From Verrucomicrobiaceae bacterium (GTDB lineage: Bacteria > Verrucomicrobiota > Verrucomicrobiia > Verrucomicrobiales > Verrucomicrobiaceae): a stretch of 64,000 bases of DNA. Each line of letters starts with the position of its first letter. Within the stretch, counting starts at the first letter, position 1. Under the pieces are notes generated by a model. That model saw only the letters and a list, made by a program, of their open reading frames with translations. It had not been told where the DNA came from and did not search any database. Below, one piece after another: positions 25,725 to 36,860 of this stretch. The stretch covers positions 248,001 to 312,000 of the forward strand of contig CANNQP010000001.1 in the NCBI GenBank assembly GCA_947507875.1, read 5' to 3'. Both the position numbers and the translations under genes were made by a program.

Positions 25725-26636
25725 ATGATTCTGATTTCACCATGCCGTGCGAAGCGACTGGCCATGCTTTTGGCCATTGCCGCCCATCCTCTAGGCGGAG
25801 TTTTCGCTCAAGAGGAAAGCTTTCCCCTCATCATTCGCTGGTCCGTTGGTCACGTTTACACTCAGGAAACCATCACAGATACACTCACCGCGCTGACGGT
25901 GGCGGGCGCGTCTGAAGACCAAAAGATGAAGGTGGTCCAGACGACAGAAATCAGCGTCAAGCCATCCCCCAACGCTGGCAAAGCAGCCCGTGTGACGTTC
26001 AAGTCGCTGAAGGGCGATGTGATGCTGCGTGGAGTCAAGCACACCTTTGATTCTTCTAAGATGGCTGAGGCGAGCCCGATGATTCAAGCGTCACTGGGCC
26101 AAAGCGTCGGGCGTTCCTTTGAATTGCATTATGATGCTGACGATCGGTTTTTGGACATTCGTGATTCATCGAGTCTAGCCGACAAGAACCCAACGGCGCC
26201 TTCTCTGGAAACCATCGCCGAAGCTCATGATGTCGCTGAATTGTACCGACGCTCGTTGGAGATGGGACTTCCCAAGGTTCCCGTAAAAACTGGGGATCGC
26301 TGGACGACTCAGGAAACACTGAACTTTCCTAGCGCTGGCAAGGTGAACATCGAACTACGAGCCCATCTCGAATCCGTTGTGGATCATCAAGGCAGACGCC
26401 ATGCAAAAATCACCTTTGAAGGTGAGATGCGACGTGCTGATGAAGCCGTGGGCACGCGTAAGGTCACCATCGGCAAGGGCTCGCGCATGTCTGGTCAGGT
26501 GTTTTTTGATATAGACCGCGGCATGGTTTCTGAGGCTGTCTTTCGTTCAGAAATCCAACTCGAGATTCAGGGGAAAACCATTCCTGTGCGACAAAACGTA
26601 ACAACCCGACTGACGGGATTCCAAAAAGCTTCCTAA
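25725..26636 (+). CDS. Secreted hypothetical protein
   Basis: Long ORF with signal-like N-terminus. Confidence 0.6.
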   Translation: MILISPCRAKRLAMLLAIAAHPLGGVFAQEESFPLIIRWSVGHVYTQETITDTLTALTVAGASEDQKMKVVQTTEISVKPSPNAGKAARVTFKSLKGDVMLRGVKHTFDSSKMAEASPMIQASLGQSVGRSFELHYDADDRFLDIRDSSSLADKNPTAPSLETIAEAHDVAELYRRSLEMGLPKVPVKTGDRWTTQETLNFPSAGKVNIELRAHLESVVDHQGRRHAKITFEGEMRRADEAVGTRKVTIGKGSRMSGQVFFDIDRGMVSEAVFRSEIQLEIQGKTIPVRQNVTTRLTGFQKAS

Positions 26637-26765
26637 GCTTGTCGCATAACGAACCGATGCCATCGTGAAGAAGTCGTGGCTTCCTTGATTGCAGGCCACT
26701 CGTCAGATCGTTACTAAGCGCAGTCTGCTTGGCTTTTGCTCTGCCCTGAACTCCTCTTCTCACGC

Positions 26766-27983
26766 ATGTCTCCTACTCATCGCACGGCCTGGTTTGCTGT
26801 GGTCTTGCTGTTTCCTGTCGCCCTGTTGAATTACCTGGATCGTCAGATGTTGGCGACCATGAAAAGCTCCATGGTGGCTGAGATCGAAGGCCTGAGCACC
26901 GATGCACAGTGGGGACTGGTTCTCGCTTCGTTCAAATGGGTTTATGCCGTCCTGAGCCCAGTAGGAGGCTACATCGCTGACCGCTTTAGCCGGAGGCATG
27001 TGATCTCTGTCAGTCTTTTTGCATGGTCCGTGGTCACTTGGATGACAGGCCATGTCACCCACTATGAGGGACTCGTGACCACACGGGCACTGATGGGCAT
27101 CAGCGAGGCATTCTACATTCCTGCTGCTCTGGCCTTGATCTCAGATTATCACATGGGCAGCACCCGCTCTCGTGCCGTCGGGTTGCATCAAACGGGCATT
27201 TATTTTGGGCTCATTTTGGGTGGCTACGCCGGTTTCGTAGCTGACTCACCAACGTTGGGCTGGCGCTGGGCCTTTGATGCAGCTGGGCTTATTGGCATCG
27301 CCTATGCCTGGCCGCTTTTCATTCTACTAAAAAACCCGCCCAAAATCCAGCAAGCCACCGACACAAAACAAACGCCTTTGGCTGCATTCAGTGAGCTGAT
27401 GAAGAACCGTCATTTCATTCTTCTGGTGCTGTATTTCACGCTACCCGCTATCGCCGGTTGGGTGATCAAAGACTGGATGCCCGTGATTTTAAAAAATCAG
27501 TTTCATCTCACCCAGGGCGAAGCAGGAAAAGTGGCTGTTTTGTATGTTCAAATCGCCTCAATCGTGGGTGCCCTGACTGGCGGCATTCTGGCGGATCGCT
27601 GGATGCGCCGCACACAGCGTGGACGCATCTACACCAGCGCACTTGGCATGGTGCTGTTCCTTCCTGCCCTTTTCGGTCTCGGCGCCCCAGGCACGTTGAC
27701 GCTCGCCGTGTTTTTTTTGATGCTATTCGGCATCGGCTGGGGTTTTTTCGACTGCAACAACATGCCCATTCTGAGTCAAATCACCCGGCCAGAAGTGCGT
27801 GCCACCGGCTATGGCCTCATGAACTTGGTGAGTATCTCTTGTGGAGGCTTGGGCGACTGGGGCTTCGGAATTTTGCGTGACCGAGGCGTGCCGCTAACGA
27901 TGATCTTTGGCTGCTTCACCGGGGTCGCCTTACTGTCTCTGCTGGTGGTGATGCTGATCCGCCCCCCTGAAAACCAGCCTTGA
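26766..27983 (+). CDS. MFS transporter
   Basis: Twelve-TM pattern; LNYLDRQMLATM; YIADRFSRRHVISVS. Confidence 0.9.
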   Translation: MSPTHRTAWFAVVLLFPVALLNYLDRQMLATMKSSMVAEIEGLSTDAQWGLVLASFKWVYAVLSPVGGYIADRFSRRHVISVSLFAWSVVTWMTGHVTHYEGLVTTRALMGISEAFYIPAALALISDYHMGSTRSRAVGLHQTGIYFGLILGGYAGFVADSPTLGWRWAFDAAGLIGIAYAWPLFILLKNPPKIQQATDTKQTPLAAFSELMKNRHFILLVLYFTLPAIAGWVIKDWMPVILKNQFHLTQGEAGKVAVLYVQIASIVGALTGGILADRWMRRTQRGRIYTSALGMVLFLPALFGLGAPGTLTLAVFFLMLFGIGWGFFDCNNMPILSQITRPEVRATGYGLMNLVSISCGGLGDWGFGILRDRGVPLTMIFGCFTGVALLSLLVVMLIRPPENQP

Positions 27984-28017
27984 TCCTTGTCTTGTTCATC
28001 GAGGCAAAACCGATCCG

Positions 28018-28635
28018 TCAGATCAACTCCAGCTCGAGTTGGGCCACCGGGGCAAAGCTGCGGCGGTGCTCGGGACAGGGTCCCAAACGCTTCAACGCCT
28101 GACGATGCGCTAGCGTCGGATAACCTTTGTGAATCTCAAAACCATAGCCTGGGTAGCGATCTGCCATGGCCAACATGAGACGATCTCGACGCACCTTGGC
28201 GATGATGCTGGCCGCCGCGATGCTGTAGCTGAGACTATCTCCTTTCACCAAAGCCAGCTGATGAATGGGAAAGTCACGCACAGGTTTGCCATCAATGAGG
28301 GCAGCCTCCGGCTTGGGCCGCAAAGCCTGCACACAGCGTCGCATGCCCGACCAGGTGGCCTGAAGGATGTTGATTCGATCGATCTCAGCTACCTCAACCA
28401 TTTCCGCGTGCCAGTGAATGTCTGGGTGTGCCGTTAGCTCCTCATACAAGGCCTCACGGCGCTTTTCACTAAGCTGCTTTGAATCATTCAAGCGTGGATG
28501 GCTAAAACCTCTCGGCAAAATGACAGCGGCGACACTGACGGGACCAGCGAGGGGCCCGCGCCCCGCTTCATCGACGCCAGCAACAAAGCGGAAACCCGAG
28601 GCTAATAGGGTATGTTCGTGATCAAGACTTGGCAT
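28018..28635 (-). CDS. rnhB: Ribonuclease HII
   Basis: [23 protein letters not shown]...[15 protein letters not shown]. Confidence 0.97.
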   Translation of the reverse strand: MPSLDHEHTLLASGFRFVAGVDEAGRGPLAGPVSVAAVILPRGFSHPRLNDSKQLSEKRREALYEELTAHPDIHWHAEMVEVAEIDRINILQATWSGMRRCVQALRPKPEAALIDGKPVRDFPIHQLALVKGDSLSYSIAAASIIAKVRRDRLMLAMADRYPGYGFEIHKGYPTLAHRQALKRLGPCPEHRRSFAPVAQLELELI

Positions 28636-28694
28636 TCCATCTCGAAATAGACCAGGGAATCGAAAAACGAAAAGCCTACTTTTGCAGCAGCGAC

Positions 28695-29537
28695 TTACTT
28701 CAAGGTGAGTTCCTCCATCACCGAGCGCAGTCGCTCGTGAGTTCCTGCCACCATACGCTGAGTCGGTGCTCCAGCTTTAGGATTGCTCCAGGTTTGCTCT
28801 AAATCAGCCAACAGTGTGATCAGCGGTTGTAACAAAGCCGAACGGCGAGTGAAGTCACTCAAAGTCGAAAAATCATGCCTCAATTCGGCAAGCAAGGCGG
28901 GTGAACCAATGCAGAGCGGCCGTTTGTCCACCTCAGGGGTCTCAACGACCAATTTGGACACAATTTCCAGCGAACGTATCCAGGCACCGAGGCTTACCAA
29001 GACCGCGAGATCTTCATCCATTTGCTCGCGCAAAATGCGCATCATCTCCAGATGTCCATCAATGATCTCTTGGCGCAGCCCCTTCCATTCATCCATTTCT
29101 GCCATCTTGGCCTGCGCCATTAGCCGCGGCATGATCCGATCTCCCATACCCAGGGTGCGGCAACAGGCGACGATGTCTTGATTATTGTTGCGGAACTGCT
29201 GTGCATCGCCTGCCTCCCAAATCAAAAAGCTCTCTCCGATCAGGCTGCCTAAAGTGAAGCCCGTCTTGCAGCGATCCGAACTTGGCGTCAGCGGCAGCCT
29301 AGGTCGGAAAAGCGAACGCCAGCGGGCCTTCGTGTGCCGCCCCGCCATCTCCAAAAAGTCCACGGGTGTCTGATCCTCGGTCCAAAACACTGGCCTTGCG
29401 ATGAATTCACCCGCACTCGCCGCGATAGAATCCTGGCCATCTTGAGTCGCCACACTCGACGCAACGACTTGCGCCCACAGCGCACCTGCCCCGAGGACGA
29501 GGCCAAGTGAGCAGAATCGTAAAAAACAGGGGGGCAT
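28695..29537 (-). CDS. Secreted hypothetical protein (start uncertain; ORF extends to 29606)
   Basis: Signal-like MPPCFLRFCSLGLVLGAGALWAQ. Confidence 0.5.
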   Translation of the reverse strand: MPPCFLRFCSLGLVLGAGALWAQVVASSVATQDGQDSIAASAGEFIARPVFWTEDQTPVDFLEMAGRHTKARWRSLFRPRLPLTPSSDRCKTGFTLGSLIGESFLIWEAGDAQQFRNNNQDIVACCRTLGMGDRIMPRLMAQAKMAEMDEWKGLRQEIIDGHLEMMRILREQMDEDLAVLVSLGAWIRSLEIVSKLVVETPEVDKRPLCIGSPALLAELRHDFSTLSDFTRRSALLQPLITLLADLEQTWSNPKAGAPTQRMVAGTHERLRSVMEELTLK

Positions 29538-29710
29538 GCAAAGAGGCGTGAAAGGAATCGAAAGAATCTGACTTCGATGCATCCAAAACGCGTCCTGTTC
29601 AATCATTTAACCTCACTAAAGTAATTGGACGTTAACAATGAATGCTCATTTGAACGCATCACAGCATTTCTTCTTGGCAAAACCAAGCCTGGCAAGCATG
29701 GAGATTCGTC

Positions 29711-30664
29711 ATGAAAATTGTCCTACTCGACGCCCACACCGCCAATCCTGGAGACCTTTCCTGGGCCCCGTTAGAAGCCATTGCTCCTTGCGACATCTAT
29801 CCACGAACCCCTCTGGCAGAGACGGTCGCACGTTGCCAAGATGCGGAAATCATCATCACCAACAAAGCTCCTTTAACCCGCGACCTTCTCACCGCTCTAC
29901 CCCGCTTACGCTACATTGGCGTCACGGCCACCGGGTATAACATTGTCGATACCGTGGCCGCTAGAGAACTGGGCATCACCGTTACCAATGTGCCAGGCTA
30001 CAGCACGCCAGCTGTTGCTCAGCTCGTCTTTTCTCTCCTGCTTGAGCTTACGAATCATGTTGGCCACCATGCCGCTACGGTAAGGTCCGGTCGCTGGGCC
30101 GAGTGCCCAGATTTTTGCTACTGGGATCATCCCGTGATTGAACTTCGTGGACGAACGTTGGGTATCATTGGTTATGGCGATATCGGCAGCGCTGTCGCAC
30201 GTATCGCGACGGCGTTTGGCATGAAGGTTCTGGCTAGCCGCCGCGAGTGGAAGACCCCACCTCCTGAAGGGGTCACCCCAGCAAGCCTGGATGAAGTTTT
30301 CTCACAAAGTGATGCCATCACGTTGCACTGTCCACTGACAGAGGCCACCAAGCACCTGATCAATAACCGTACACTTGAGCTGATGAAACCTACAGCGTTT
30401 CTCATCAATACCGGACGCGGTCCCCTGGTCGATGAAGTCGCTCTGGCATGTGCCCTCAATGAAGGTCGTATTGCTGGAGCTGGGCTAGACGTCCTCAGCC
30501 TTGAGCCACCTCAGCCAGGGCATCCACTTTTCACGGCACCGAATTGCCTAATCACCCCACACATCGGCTGGGCTAGCCGAGAGGCCAGGATTCGTCTGAT
30601 TGCCGCCGTAGCGGAAAATCTGCACGCCTTTTTGGCAGGTCGGCCAATTCACGTTGTCAATTGA
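29711..30664 (+). CDS. D-2-hydroxyacid dehydrogenase
   Basis: GRTLGIIGYGDIGSAVARIA; LINTGRGPLVDEVALACAL; ITPHIGWAS. Confidence 0.92.
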   Translation: MKIVLLDAHTANPGDLSWAPLEAIAPCDIYPRTPLAETVARCQDAEIIITNKAPLTRDLLTALPRLRYIGVTATGYNIVDTVAARELGITVTNVPGYSTPAVAQLVFSLLLELTNHVGHHAATVRSGRWAECPDFCYWDHPVIELRGRTLGIIGYGDIGSAVARIATAFGMKVLASRREWKTPPPEGVTPASLDEVFSQSDAITLHCPLTEATKHLINNRTLELMKPTAFLINTGRGPLVDEVALACALNEGRIAGAGLDVLSLEPPQPGHPLFTAPNCLITPHIGWASREARIRLIAAVAENLHAFLAGRPIHVVN

Positions 30665-30838
30665 GTCCATGATAAGAGGCGCATGCCCCTAAGACCATGA
30701 CTGAATCCCCACCAAAGCCAGACTGCCAGAGGTTTTAGAAGTCACGAGATCACACTGATTCGTTTTAAGATGGATTCGAGAATCGTCACAAAGTAAGCGT
30801 TTGGTCCCCCTTGCGTCACCTCCTCGCTGTTCGTCCCC

Positions 30839-33304
30839 ATGCCGTATCTGGCCTTCAATCTCTATGACGGTAATGAGTTCGTTTTCGATATCCTCGAAAA
30901 GCGTCTTTCCATAGGCAGAGATTCAAACAACGAACTCGTCATCGACAACACCTACATCTCCAGCTTTCACGCCGAGTTGATATGGAAGTCGGAGGGCAAG
31001 TACGAAGTTGTCGATCTCCAATCCGCTAACGGCACTTTTGTGAACGGCCAGCGAATTGAGCGCTGCGAAGTGCGCTTTGGTGACAAGATTCGGTTCGGCC
31101 AGCTTGATGCTCAGTTTCGGGAACACGCGTCCAAGGACGACTTGCCCGTGAGTTTGCCACAGCATGGGCTCGACAGCAAAAACACGCAGGCACCTAGCGC
31201 TGGTCGTCGTGGTGATACAGAGAGTATTCCCGTGCAGGACCTGCCAGCAGAGAGAAAAACGCAAATTCAGGCCTTTAGCCATGATCGTGATGGAGCCTGC
31301 GCTCCTAACGAATCGGCCTCCAGCCCATGTCGAGAAAGTGAGGAACATCTGAATCGCTTGAGGTCTGAGATCCTAGAACTGAAAAAGGAACTGCAATCGC
31401 TCAGCCAAGACAAGCTAGCTACCTCCGCCGCACTCGAACGAGTGCAGGGGGATCGCAATACAGCCAGCGCCCAACTGGACAAACTACGCGCCGAATACAA
31501 TACCCTACAAAAGAGCTTCAGCGAAACGCAACGAGACCAAGAGGCAGCGCTGAAAGTCCAGCAAATGCAGGCTGATGAAGCCGAAGCACGCCTAAAGGAA
31601 CTGACCGCCAAAGCCGCTCTAGCAGACCATTGCATCCAAGAACTGGCCGAAAGGCAAAAACAACTCAGCGAAGTCAGCGCCCAGTGCAAAGAAACCGAGA
31701 AACTCCGCCAAGATGCAGCCCATGCCCTGGAGGGGCTAGAGAAGCAGAAAGAAGCTTTAAAAAGTGAACTCACCACGCTGGAAGAACGCATTCTTGCGGG
31801 CAATGCGCAAATCCATGAGCTAGCCAATCAGGTCAACGCTGAGGAAATCCGAGCAGCCGAGGTTAGGGCAAATCTTCACAAAGCAACGGCCGCCCTTAGT
31901 TTGGCTGAGATGCGTCGCAACGAAGCGGAAACAGCAGCTGCAAACGCTCGAGAGGAAGACAAAACCTTGCGTAAATCGATCCCAGCCATGCGCATCGAAA
32001 TGGCAGAGCTGCAAGCGGCACTGACGAAGCTAACGCATGAACACGATGAAGCCTCCCAATACGTGACGCGCCTGAATCTAGGCAGCGACGAATCTCAGAA
32101 GAAGATCACCCTTCTTCAGCAGCAGATTTCTCAACTCGAAGAAGCTCAGCGACTGCGAGAAGAACGTCTCATGAAAGCTCAGGCGGATGTCGATGCCGAG
32201 GCCACCCGACTGAAAACGGTACAAGAAAAAACGGCTGAGGCCGAAACCGTGCTGAACACGATCGAAAAAGAGCTAAGGGAAAGCCGCAGCCGTGCCGACA
32301 GCAGCCGCACACAAGTCACCCTACTTGATGCTGACCTTAAAGCCCGCCTGGATCAAATCGAAACCCTGAAGCTCGAAGAGGCAAGACTTTTCCACCTCTC
32401 TCAATCTCATAGTACGGATATCCATGCGGCCAAGCCCCTACTGGATGAGATTCAGGGCAAAATCTGCCTCGAAGAAAAACGCCTCAGCGACTACACCCAG
32501 GTAGGTGGCCAGATCTTGAGCCTTGGTGACTCACTAGCCAGACTCGAAACGCGCTACAATGAAATCTCACGCAGCGTGAGTGAGGCAACCGAACGGGAAC
32601 TAGCGCTTCAAATTAAGATCAGCGCTCTTCAGGAAACCTGCGCTCGAGAACAGCATCGCCTGGAACAAATCCGCAAGGATGGCCAGCGTCTCGGAAGCCC
32701 TGTTGGCCACCCCGTGACCGAAGAGCCCCACCATCGTCTCGCTAGCCTCAATCGCCAAATTCAAGATCAGCTCGCCCAGAGTGAGCGGCTAAAAAACGAG
32801 ATAGCCATGCTGAGACAGCGACGAGCCGAATTCGCGCTGGCTGAATCTCAGATCAAGCATTGGCAAGAGATTGAATGCCGGATGCGAAGCCAACTGCATG
32901 AACTGGAAGAGAAGCACGAAATCATGCGCCGGTGCTTACCTTTGCATGAAGGCACCCTCATTGCGTTGGCTCACGACCTTATCAAACGCATGGATGGCAT
33001 CGACACACTCGCCTCTCACCACGCCGGTGAGAACCGTGGTGATGTCGTCGCTCAGCTTCTGACCGTGAAGGCCTCGTTTGAGGACCTGTTGTTCCACTAC
33101 GGCGTCCGTCAGATCAACTTCGCAACTGGCACCGAAGTGGATCCGCAGATGAGGCCTTGCATTAGCATCGTGGATAGCATTCCTGGAGAAGGAAAGGCAC
33201 GAGTCGTACAAACCTGCCGTGTCGGTTATGCCTACTCATGCGAAGACGGCCGTGAGGTGATTCTGAGAAAAGTCGAAGTCAGAACCTCAAGCCAATCAGG
33301 CTAA
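30839..33304 (+). CDS. FHA domain protein with long coiled coil
   Basis: LSIGRDSNNELVIDNTYISSFHAELIW...VDLQSANGTFVNGQRI then about 500 aa of heptad-rich coiled coil. Confidence 0.9.
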   Translation: MPYLAFNLYDGNEFVFDILEKRLSIGRDSNNELVIDNTYISSFHAELIWKSEGKYEVVDLQSANGTFVNGQRIERCEVRFGDKIRFGQLDAQFREHASKDDLPVSLPQHGLDSKNTQAPSAGRRGDTESIPVQDLPAERKTQIQAFSHDRDGACAPNESASSPCRESEEHLNRLRSEILELKKELQSLSQDKLATSAALERVQGDRNTASAQLDKLRAEYNTLQKSFSETQRDQEAALKVQQMQADEAEARLKELTAKAALADHCIQELAERQKQLSEVSAQCKETEKLRQDAAHALEGLEKQKEALKSELTTLEERILAGNAQIHELANQVNAEEIRAAEVRANLHKATAALSLAEMRRNEAETAAANAREEDKTLRKSIPAMRIEMAELQAALTKLTHEHDEASQYVTRLNLGSDESQKKITLLQQQISQLEEAQRLREERLMKAQADVDAEATRLKTVQEKTAEAETVLNTIEKELRESRSRADSSRTQVTLLDADLKARLDQIETLKLEEARLFHLSQSHSTDIHAAKPLLDEIQGKICLEEKRLSDYTQVGGQILSLGDSLARLETRYNEISRSVSEATERELALQIKISALQETCAREQHRLEQIRKDGQRLGSPVGHPVTEEPHHRLASLNRQIQDQLAQSERLKNEIAMLRQRRAEFALAESQIKHWQEIECRMRSQLHELEEKHEIMRRCLPLHEGTLIALAHDLIKRMDGIDTLASHHAGENRGDVVAQLLTVKASFEDLLFHYGVRQINFATGTEVDPQMRPCISIVDSIPGEGKARVVQTCRVGYAYSCEDGREVILRKVEVRTSSQSG

Positions 33305-33391
33305 GGCAAGTGCGCGATGGCCGACATGCACGAAGTACTGCAAACGCCGCGCAACCCGCTTCTGTAAAAAGCGTTTAGCTGGGCTCCGTTC

Positions 33392-34981
33392 ATGAATCTT
33401 CTGCTACCTCAAAGCCGCCGCAACGATCTTGATGCCCTGCGCGCGATAGCCATGTTGCTGGGCGTCGCCCTCCATGCCGCGCTAGCTTTCTCGGGTGGCC
33501 CCTGGATCGTGCAGGATTCTGTAACGCATCCGGCATTTCACGTCTTGATCAGCGCAATTCATGGCTTCCGGATGCCCTTGTTTTTTTTAATGAGCGGCTT
33601 TTTCACAGCCATGTTGTGGCGGCGACGTGGGCTAAGGGTGGTCATCAAGAATCGCTTTCATCGAGTGTTTTTGCCCATGCTGCTAGGTATGATCACCGTC
33701 GTGCCGCTGATGCACGGGTTCAGCCTTGAGGAAGCAAAATCAGTCCAACAGGCGATCTCCGCCACTAGCTCAAATCTTTGGAAAGCCTCTGCCCATGGCG
33801 AATTGGAACAGGTGAAAGAGCTTTTGGAGCAAGGAAAGCCACTGAACGAAACTGACCCAGTGCTCGGCATGACTCCCCTGAGCCATGCCACATTGCATGG
33901 ACACGAGGATGTCGTTCGGTTACTGCTAGCAAGAGGAGCAGATGCACGAGGACGAAACCGCGACGGAGGCACGGCTCTACACCTTGCGGCCTTTTTGGGT
34001 CGGGCGAAAATTAGCGAGCATTTGCTACGCGCAGGAGCCACACCCGACCTGAAGAACGTGCGGGGCGAGACTGCCATCGATGTCACCCTTCTGGATGAGG
34101 CATTGACCCGAATGATCACGCAAATGATGCATGTTCACCTAAATCACACCGCGCTAACGACGGGGCGGCAGCAGGTGCGGCAGCTTTTCGGTGCTGATCG
34201 ATCCGCCGCAGCGAAGAGCCAGCCACTGCTCAAGTTGTGGTTTTTTTGCACACGCGTGCCGCTTTTTTGCCACCTATGGTTTCTGTGGTTTCTGTGTTGG
34301 ATGGCAGGCGGCTTCGTCTTCTGGACCTGGCTTGCGAAGCGCACAGGTTGGCAGCCTGGAGAAAAACGCTGGATCACGTCTAACTGGCGTTGGCTATGGC
34401 TGGTGCCTTTGACGCTGATGCCCGCCTGGATCATGAGCCGCGGAATGCCTCATTTCGGACCCGAGACGAGCTCCAGTCTCGTGCCACCTCTTCCTTTATT
34501 GGGCTATTATGCCGTCTTTTTCAGCCTGGGAGTTTTGTACTTCGATGCTGAGGATTCTCAGGGGGAGTTAGGCAGACACTGGTGGCTGAGCCTGCCCATC
34601 GCGCTGCTTTTGGTGTTCCCCGCGGGCCTAGCTTTGACCTATCGGGATGCGTCCCCTTCCCTCTTGGCGGTTTTTTTGCAGGTTCTCTATGCTTGGCTCA
34701 TGTGCTTCGGCTTGATGGGTCTTTTTCGAGCGTTTTTATCGAAGGGAAGACCCTGGCTGCGCTATCTCTCTGACGCTTCCTACTGGATGTATCTGGCACA
34801 TCTACCGCTGGTGGTAGCAGCACAGCAGCAATTCAAAGCTATAAACATGTCCGCTGGGTTGAAATTTGCCGTGATCACCACAGGCAGCATAGCCGTTCTA
34901 CTGCTTAGCTACGAATTTCTCGTGCGCCCGACCTGGCTTGGCAGGCTGCTGAATGGAACAAGCGCTGCTCAAAAGCAGTGA
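33392..34981 (+). CDS. Acyltransferase 3 family membrane protein with internal ankyrin repeats
   Basis: RRNDLDALRAIAMLLGVALHAALAF, FFLMSGFF; ankyrin GMTPLSHATLHGHEDVVRLLLARGADARGRNRDGGTALHLAAFLGRAKISEHLLRAGATPDLKN. Confidence 0.85.
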   Translation: MNLLLPQSRRNDLDALRAIAMLLGVALHAALAFSGGPWIVQDSVTHPAFHVLISAIHGFRMPLFFLMSGFFTAMLWRRRGLRVVIKNRFHRVFLPMLLGMITVVPLMHGFSLEEAKSVQQAISATSSNLWKASAHGELEQVKELLEQGKPLNETDPVLGMTPLSHATLHGHEDVVRLLLARGADARGRNRDGGTALHLAAFLGRAKISEHLLRAGATPDLKNVRGETAIDVTLLDEALTRMITQMMHVHLNHTALTTGRQQVRQLFGADRSAAAKSQPLLKLWFFCTRVPLFCHLWFLWFLCWMAGGFVFWTWLAKRTGWQPGEKRWITSNWRWLWLVPLTLMPAWIMSRGMPHFGPETSSSLVPPLPLLGYYAVFFSLGVLYFDAEDSQGELGRHWWLSLPIALLLVFPAGLALTYRDASPSLLAVFLQVLYAWLMCFGLMGLFRAFLSKGRPWLRYLSDASYWMYLAHLPLVVAAQQQFKAINMSAGLKFAVITTGSIAVLLLSYEFLVRPTWLGRLLNGTSAAQKQ

Positions 34982-35096
34982 GTCACAAAGCGTGAAATCT
35001 ACCTCGGAGAAGGTCGAGATGACTTAACCAAGTTGCACCCGGCCCTATTCTTGCTCATCTCAAATTCTCTCCGTAACCAAACCTCTACAAAAGCCC

Positions 35097-36128
35097 ATGC
35101 CAGTCGCAACTCCCGCTCAATATCGTGCCATGCTAGACGCCGCCCAAAAAGGTGGCTATGCCTACCCGGCCATCAATGTGACCTCACTGCCTACGATCAA
35201 TGGCGCGCTCAAAGCTTTCGCAGAAAGCAAGTCGGACGGCATCATTCAGATTTCTACGGGTGGCGGTGAATTCGCCTCAGGCACAGCGGTGAAAGACATG
35301 GCACTGGGAGCCATCGTGCTAGCGGAGGCTGTGCATACTTTGGCAGCAAAATATGACGTGCTCGTGGCGCTTCACACCGACCACTGCCACCCCAAAAACG
35401 TCGAGAAGTTCCTGAAACCCCTGCTGGCTGCCACCAAAGCGCGCCGCGAAGCAGGCAAAGGCAATCTTTTCAACTCCCACATGTTCGATGGCTCTGAACT
35501 GAGCCTGGAAGAAAACATCAAGGTATCCAAAGAACTCCTCAAAGAGTGCGCCGCTTTAGATATCATCCTGGAAGTCGAGGCTGGTGTCGTCGGGGGTGAA
35601 GAAGACGGCCACGACACTTCCGGTGTTTCGAATGATAAGCTCTACACCACTCCAGAAGACATGCTTGCGGTCTATGAGGCACTGAACGGCATCGGACGTT
35701 TCATGTTCGCCGCGACGTTTGGTAACGTTCACGGCTCCTACAAGCCAGGGGCAGTGAAACTCAAGCCCACCATTTTGCGTGATGGCCAAGCCGCTGTGAC
35801 TGGCAAATACGGTCCACAGGCGGAGATGGACCTTGTCTTCCACGGGGGGTCTGGAACCCCGTTGGAAGAGATTCGTGAGACCTTGGACTATGGCGTCATC
35901 AAAATGAACATCGACACCGACACCCAGTATGCCTTTACCCGCCCCATCGTGGGCCACATGCTGAAAAATTATGACGGCGTCCTAAAAATTGACGGCGAAA
36001 TTGGCGATAAGAAAGCCTATGATCCACGCGCCTACCTGAAAAAAGGTGAACAGGGTCTATGCGACCGGATGAAGGAAGCCTGCAACGATCTCCTGAGCAC
36101 TGGCAAAACCATCTTTGGAACGGTCTAA
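35097..36128 (+). CDS. fbaA: Class II fructose-bisphosphate aldolase
   Basis: YAYPAINVTSLPTINGALKAFAESKSDGIIQISTGG; ALHTDHCHPK; FHGGSGTP; VIKMNIDTDTQYAFT. Confidence 0.95.
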   Translation: MPVATPAQYRAMLDAAQKGGYAYPAINVTSLPTINGALKAFAESKSDGIIQISTGGGEFASGTAVKDMALGAIVLAEAVHTLAAKYDVLVALHTDHCHPKNVEKFLKPLLAATKARREAGKGNLFNSHMFDGSELSLEENIKVSKELLKECAALDIILEVEAGVVGGEEDGHDTSGVSNDKLYTTPEDMLAVYEALNGIGRFMFAATFGNVHGSYKPGAVKLKPTILRDGQAAVTGKYGPQAEMDLVFHGGSGTPLEEIRETLDYGVIKMNIDTDTQYAFTRPIVGHMLKNYDGVLKIDGEIGDKKAYDPRAYLKKGEQGLCDRMKEACNDLLSTGKTIFGTV

Positions 36129-36158
36129 ACCCCTTCCCAAACGAGCAAAAACCTGCAA

Positions 36159-36195
36159 ACCGGAGCCACTGTGAAGAACAGGGCTCCGGTTTTTT
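36159..36195 (+). terminator. Rho-independent terminator of fba
   Basis: accggagcc...ggctccggt followed by ttttt. Confidence 0.9.
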
Positions 36196-36860
36196 CATAT
36201 CAAGCTGAGTTTGATCCCTCGCTGAAGTCCGCCGCAATGCCATTTGCCGCTTTCATGAATCCTACTCGCTAGCATAGCGGGAGAAATGGCAGAAGCGTCA
36301 TCACAAGAGCCAGTTTTTCACACGAAGTCTTTGCGCATAGCCCGATTCTGAAACGGGCATACGGGTAGCATAGAACAGCGAATCAAGTCACAAAACGCTC
36401 ACTTCAAGCATCTTAACCAAGCCCTTTAGGGGTAAACAAACTCTCTTCCTAGCGAAAGAAAAACCTGATTAACCCATCCCAAAGTGACAAAGTTGAAATG
36501 TTCCCCAATGGATTTTACACTGTTCCACAGTGGCTTATGCCTGTTTTTGAGCTGGTGATGATCTACGCGCTATTCAGGGCATGAGCTTGATAGGTAGAAT
36601 CACAAAAAGCATTGTGAATAACTTGTGAAAAGCTGCTGAAAAAGTCCCTCAAGTCTGGGAAAATCTACGGGAATCCGAGATAAAGCCCCCCTTAGCGACG
36701 GAACGTTATCTCGGAGCGCCTTCAGCACACGCGCTGAAACGAATGGACGGAACGCTGACAAAGCATGGAAAATCCCAATCTTCTGCAAGGTCTCAAATCA
36801 TGTTACCAACCACATGCTGCTGTTTTTTGTCCAAGAACCGTTCACCACAACCTATGATCT

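Noticed and set aside
36200-36860. Long gap upstream of the ECF sigma factor as an ncRNA locus
   Set aside because: No convincing conserved structure or motif seen beyond the fba terminator
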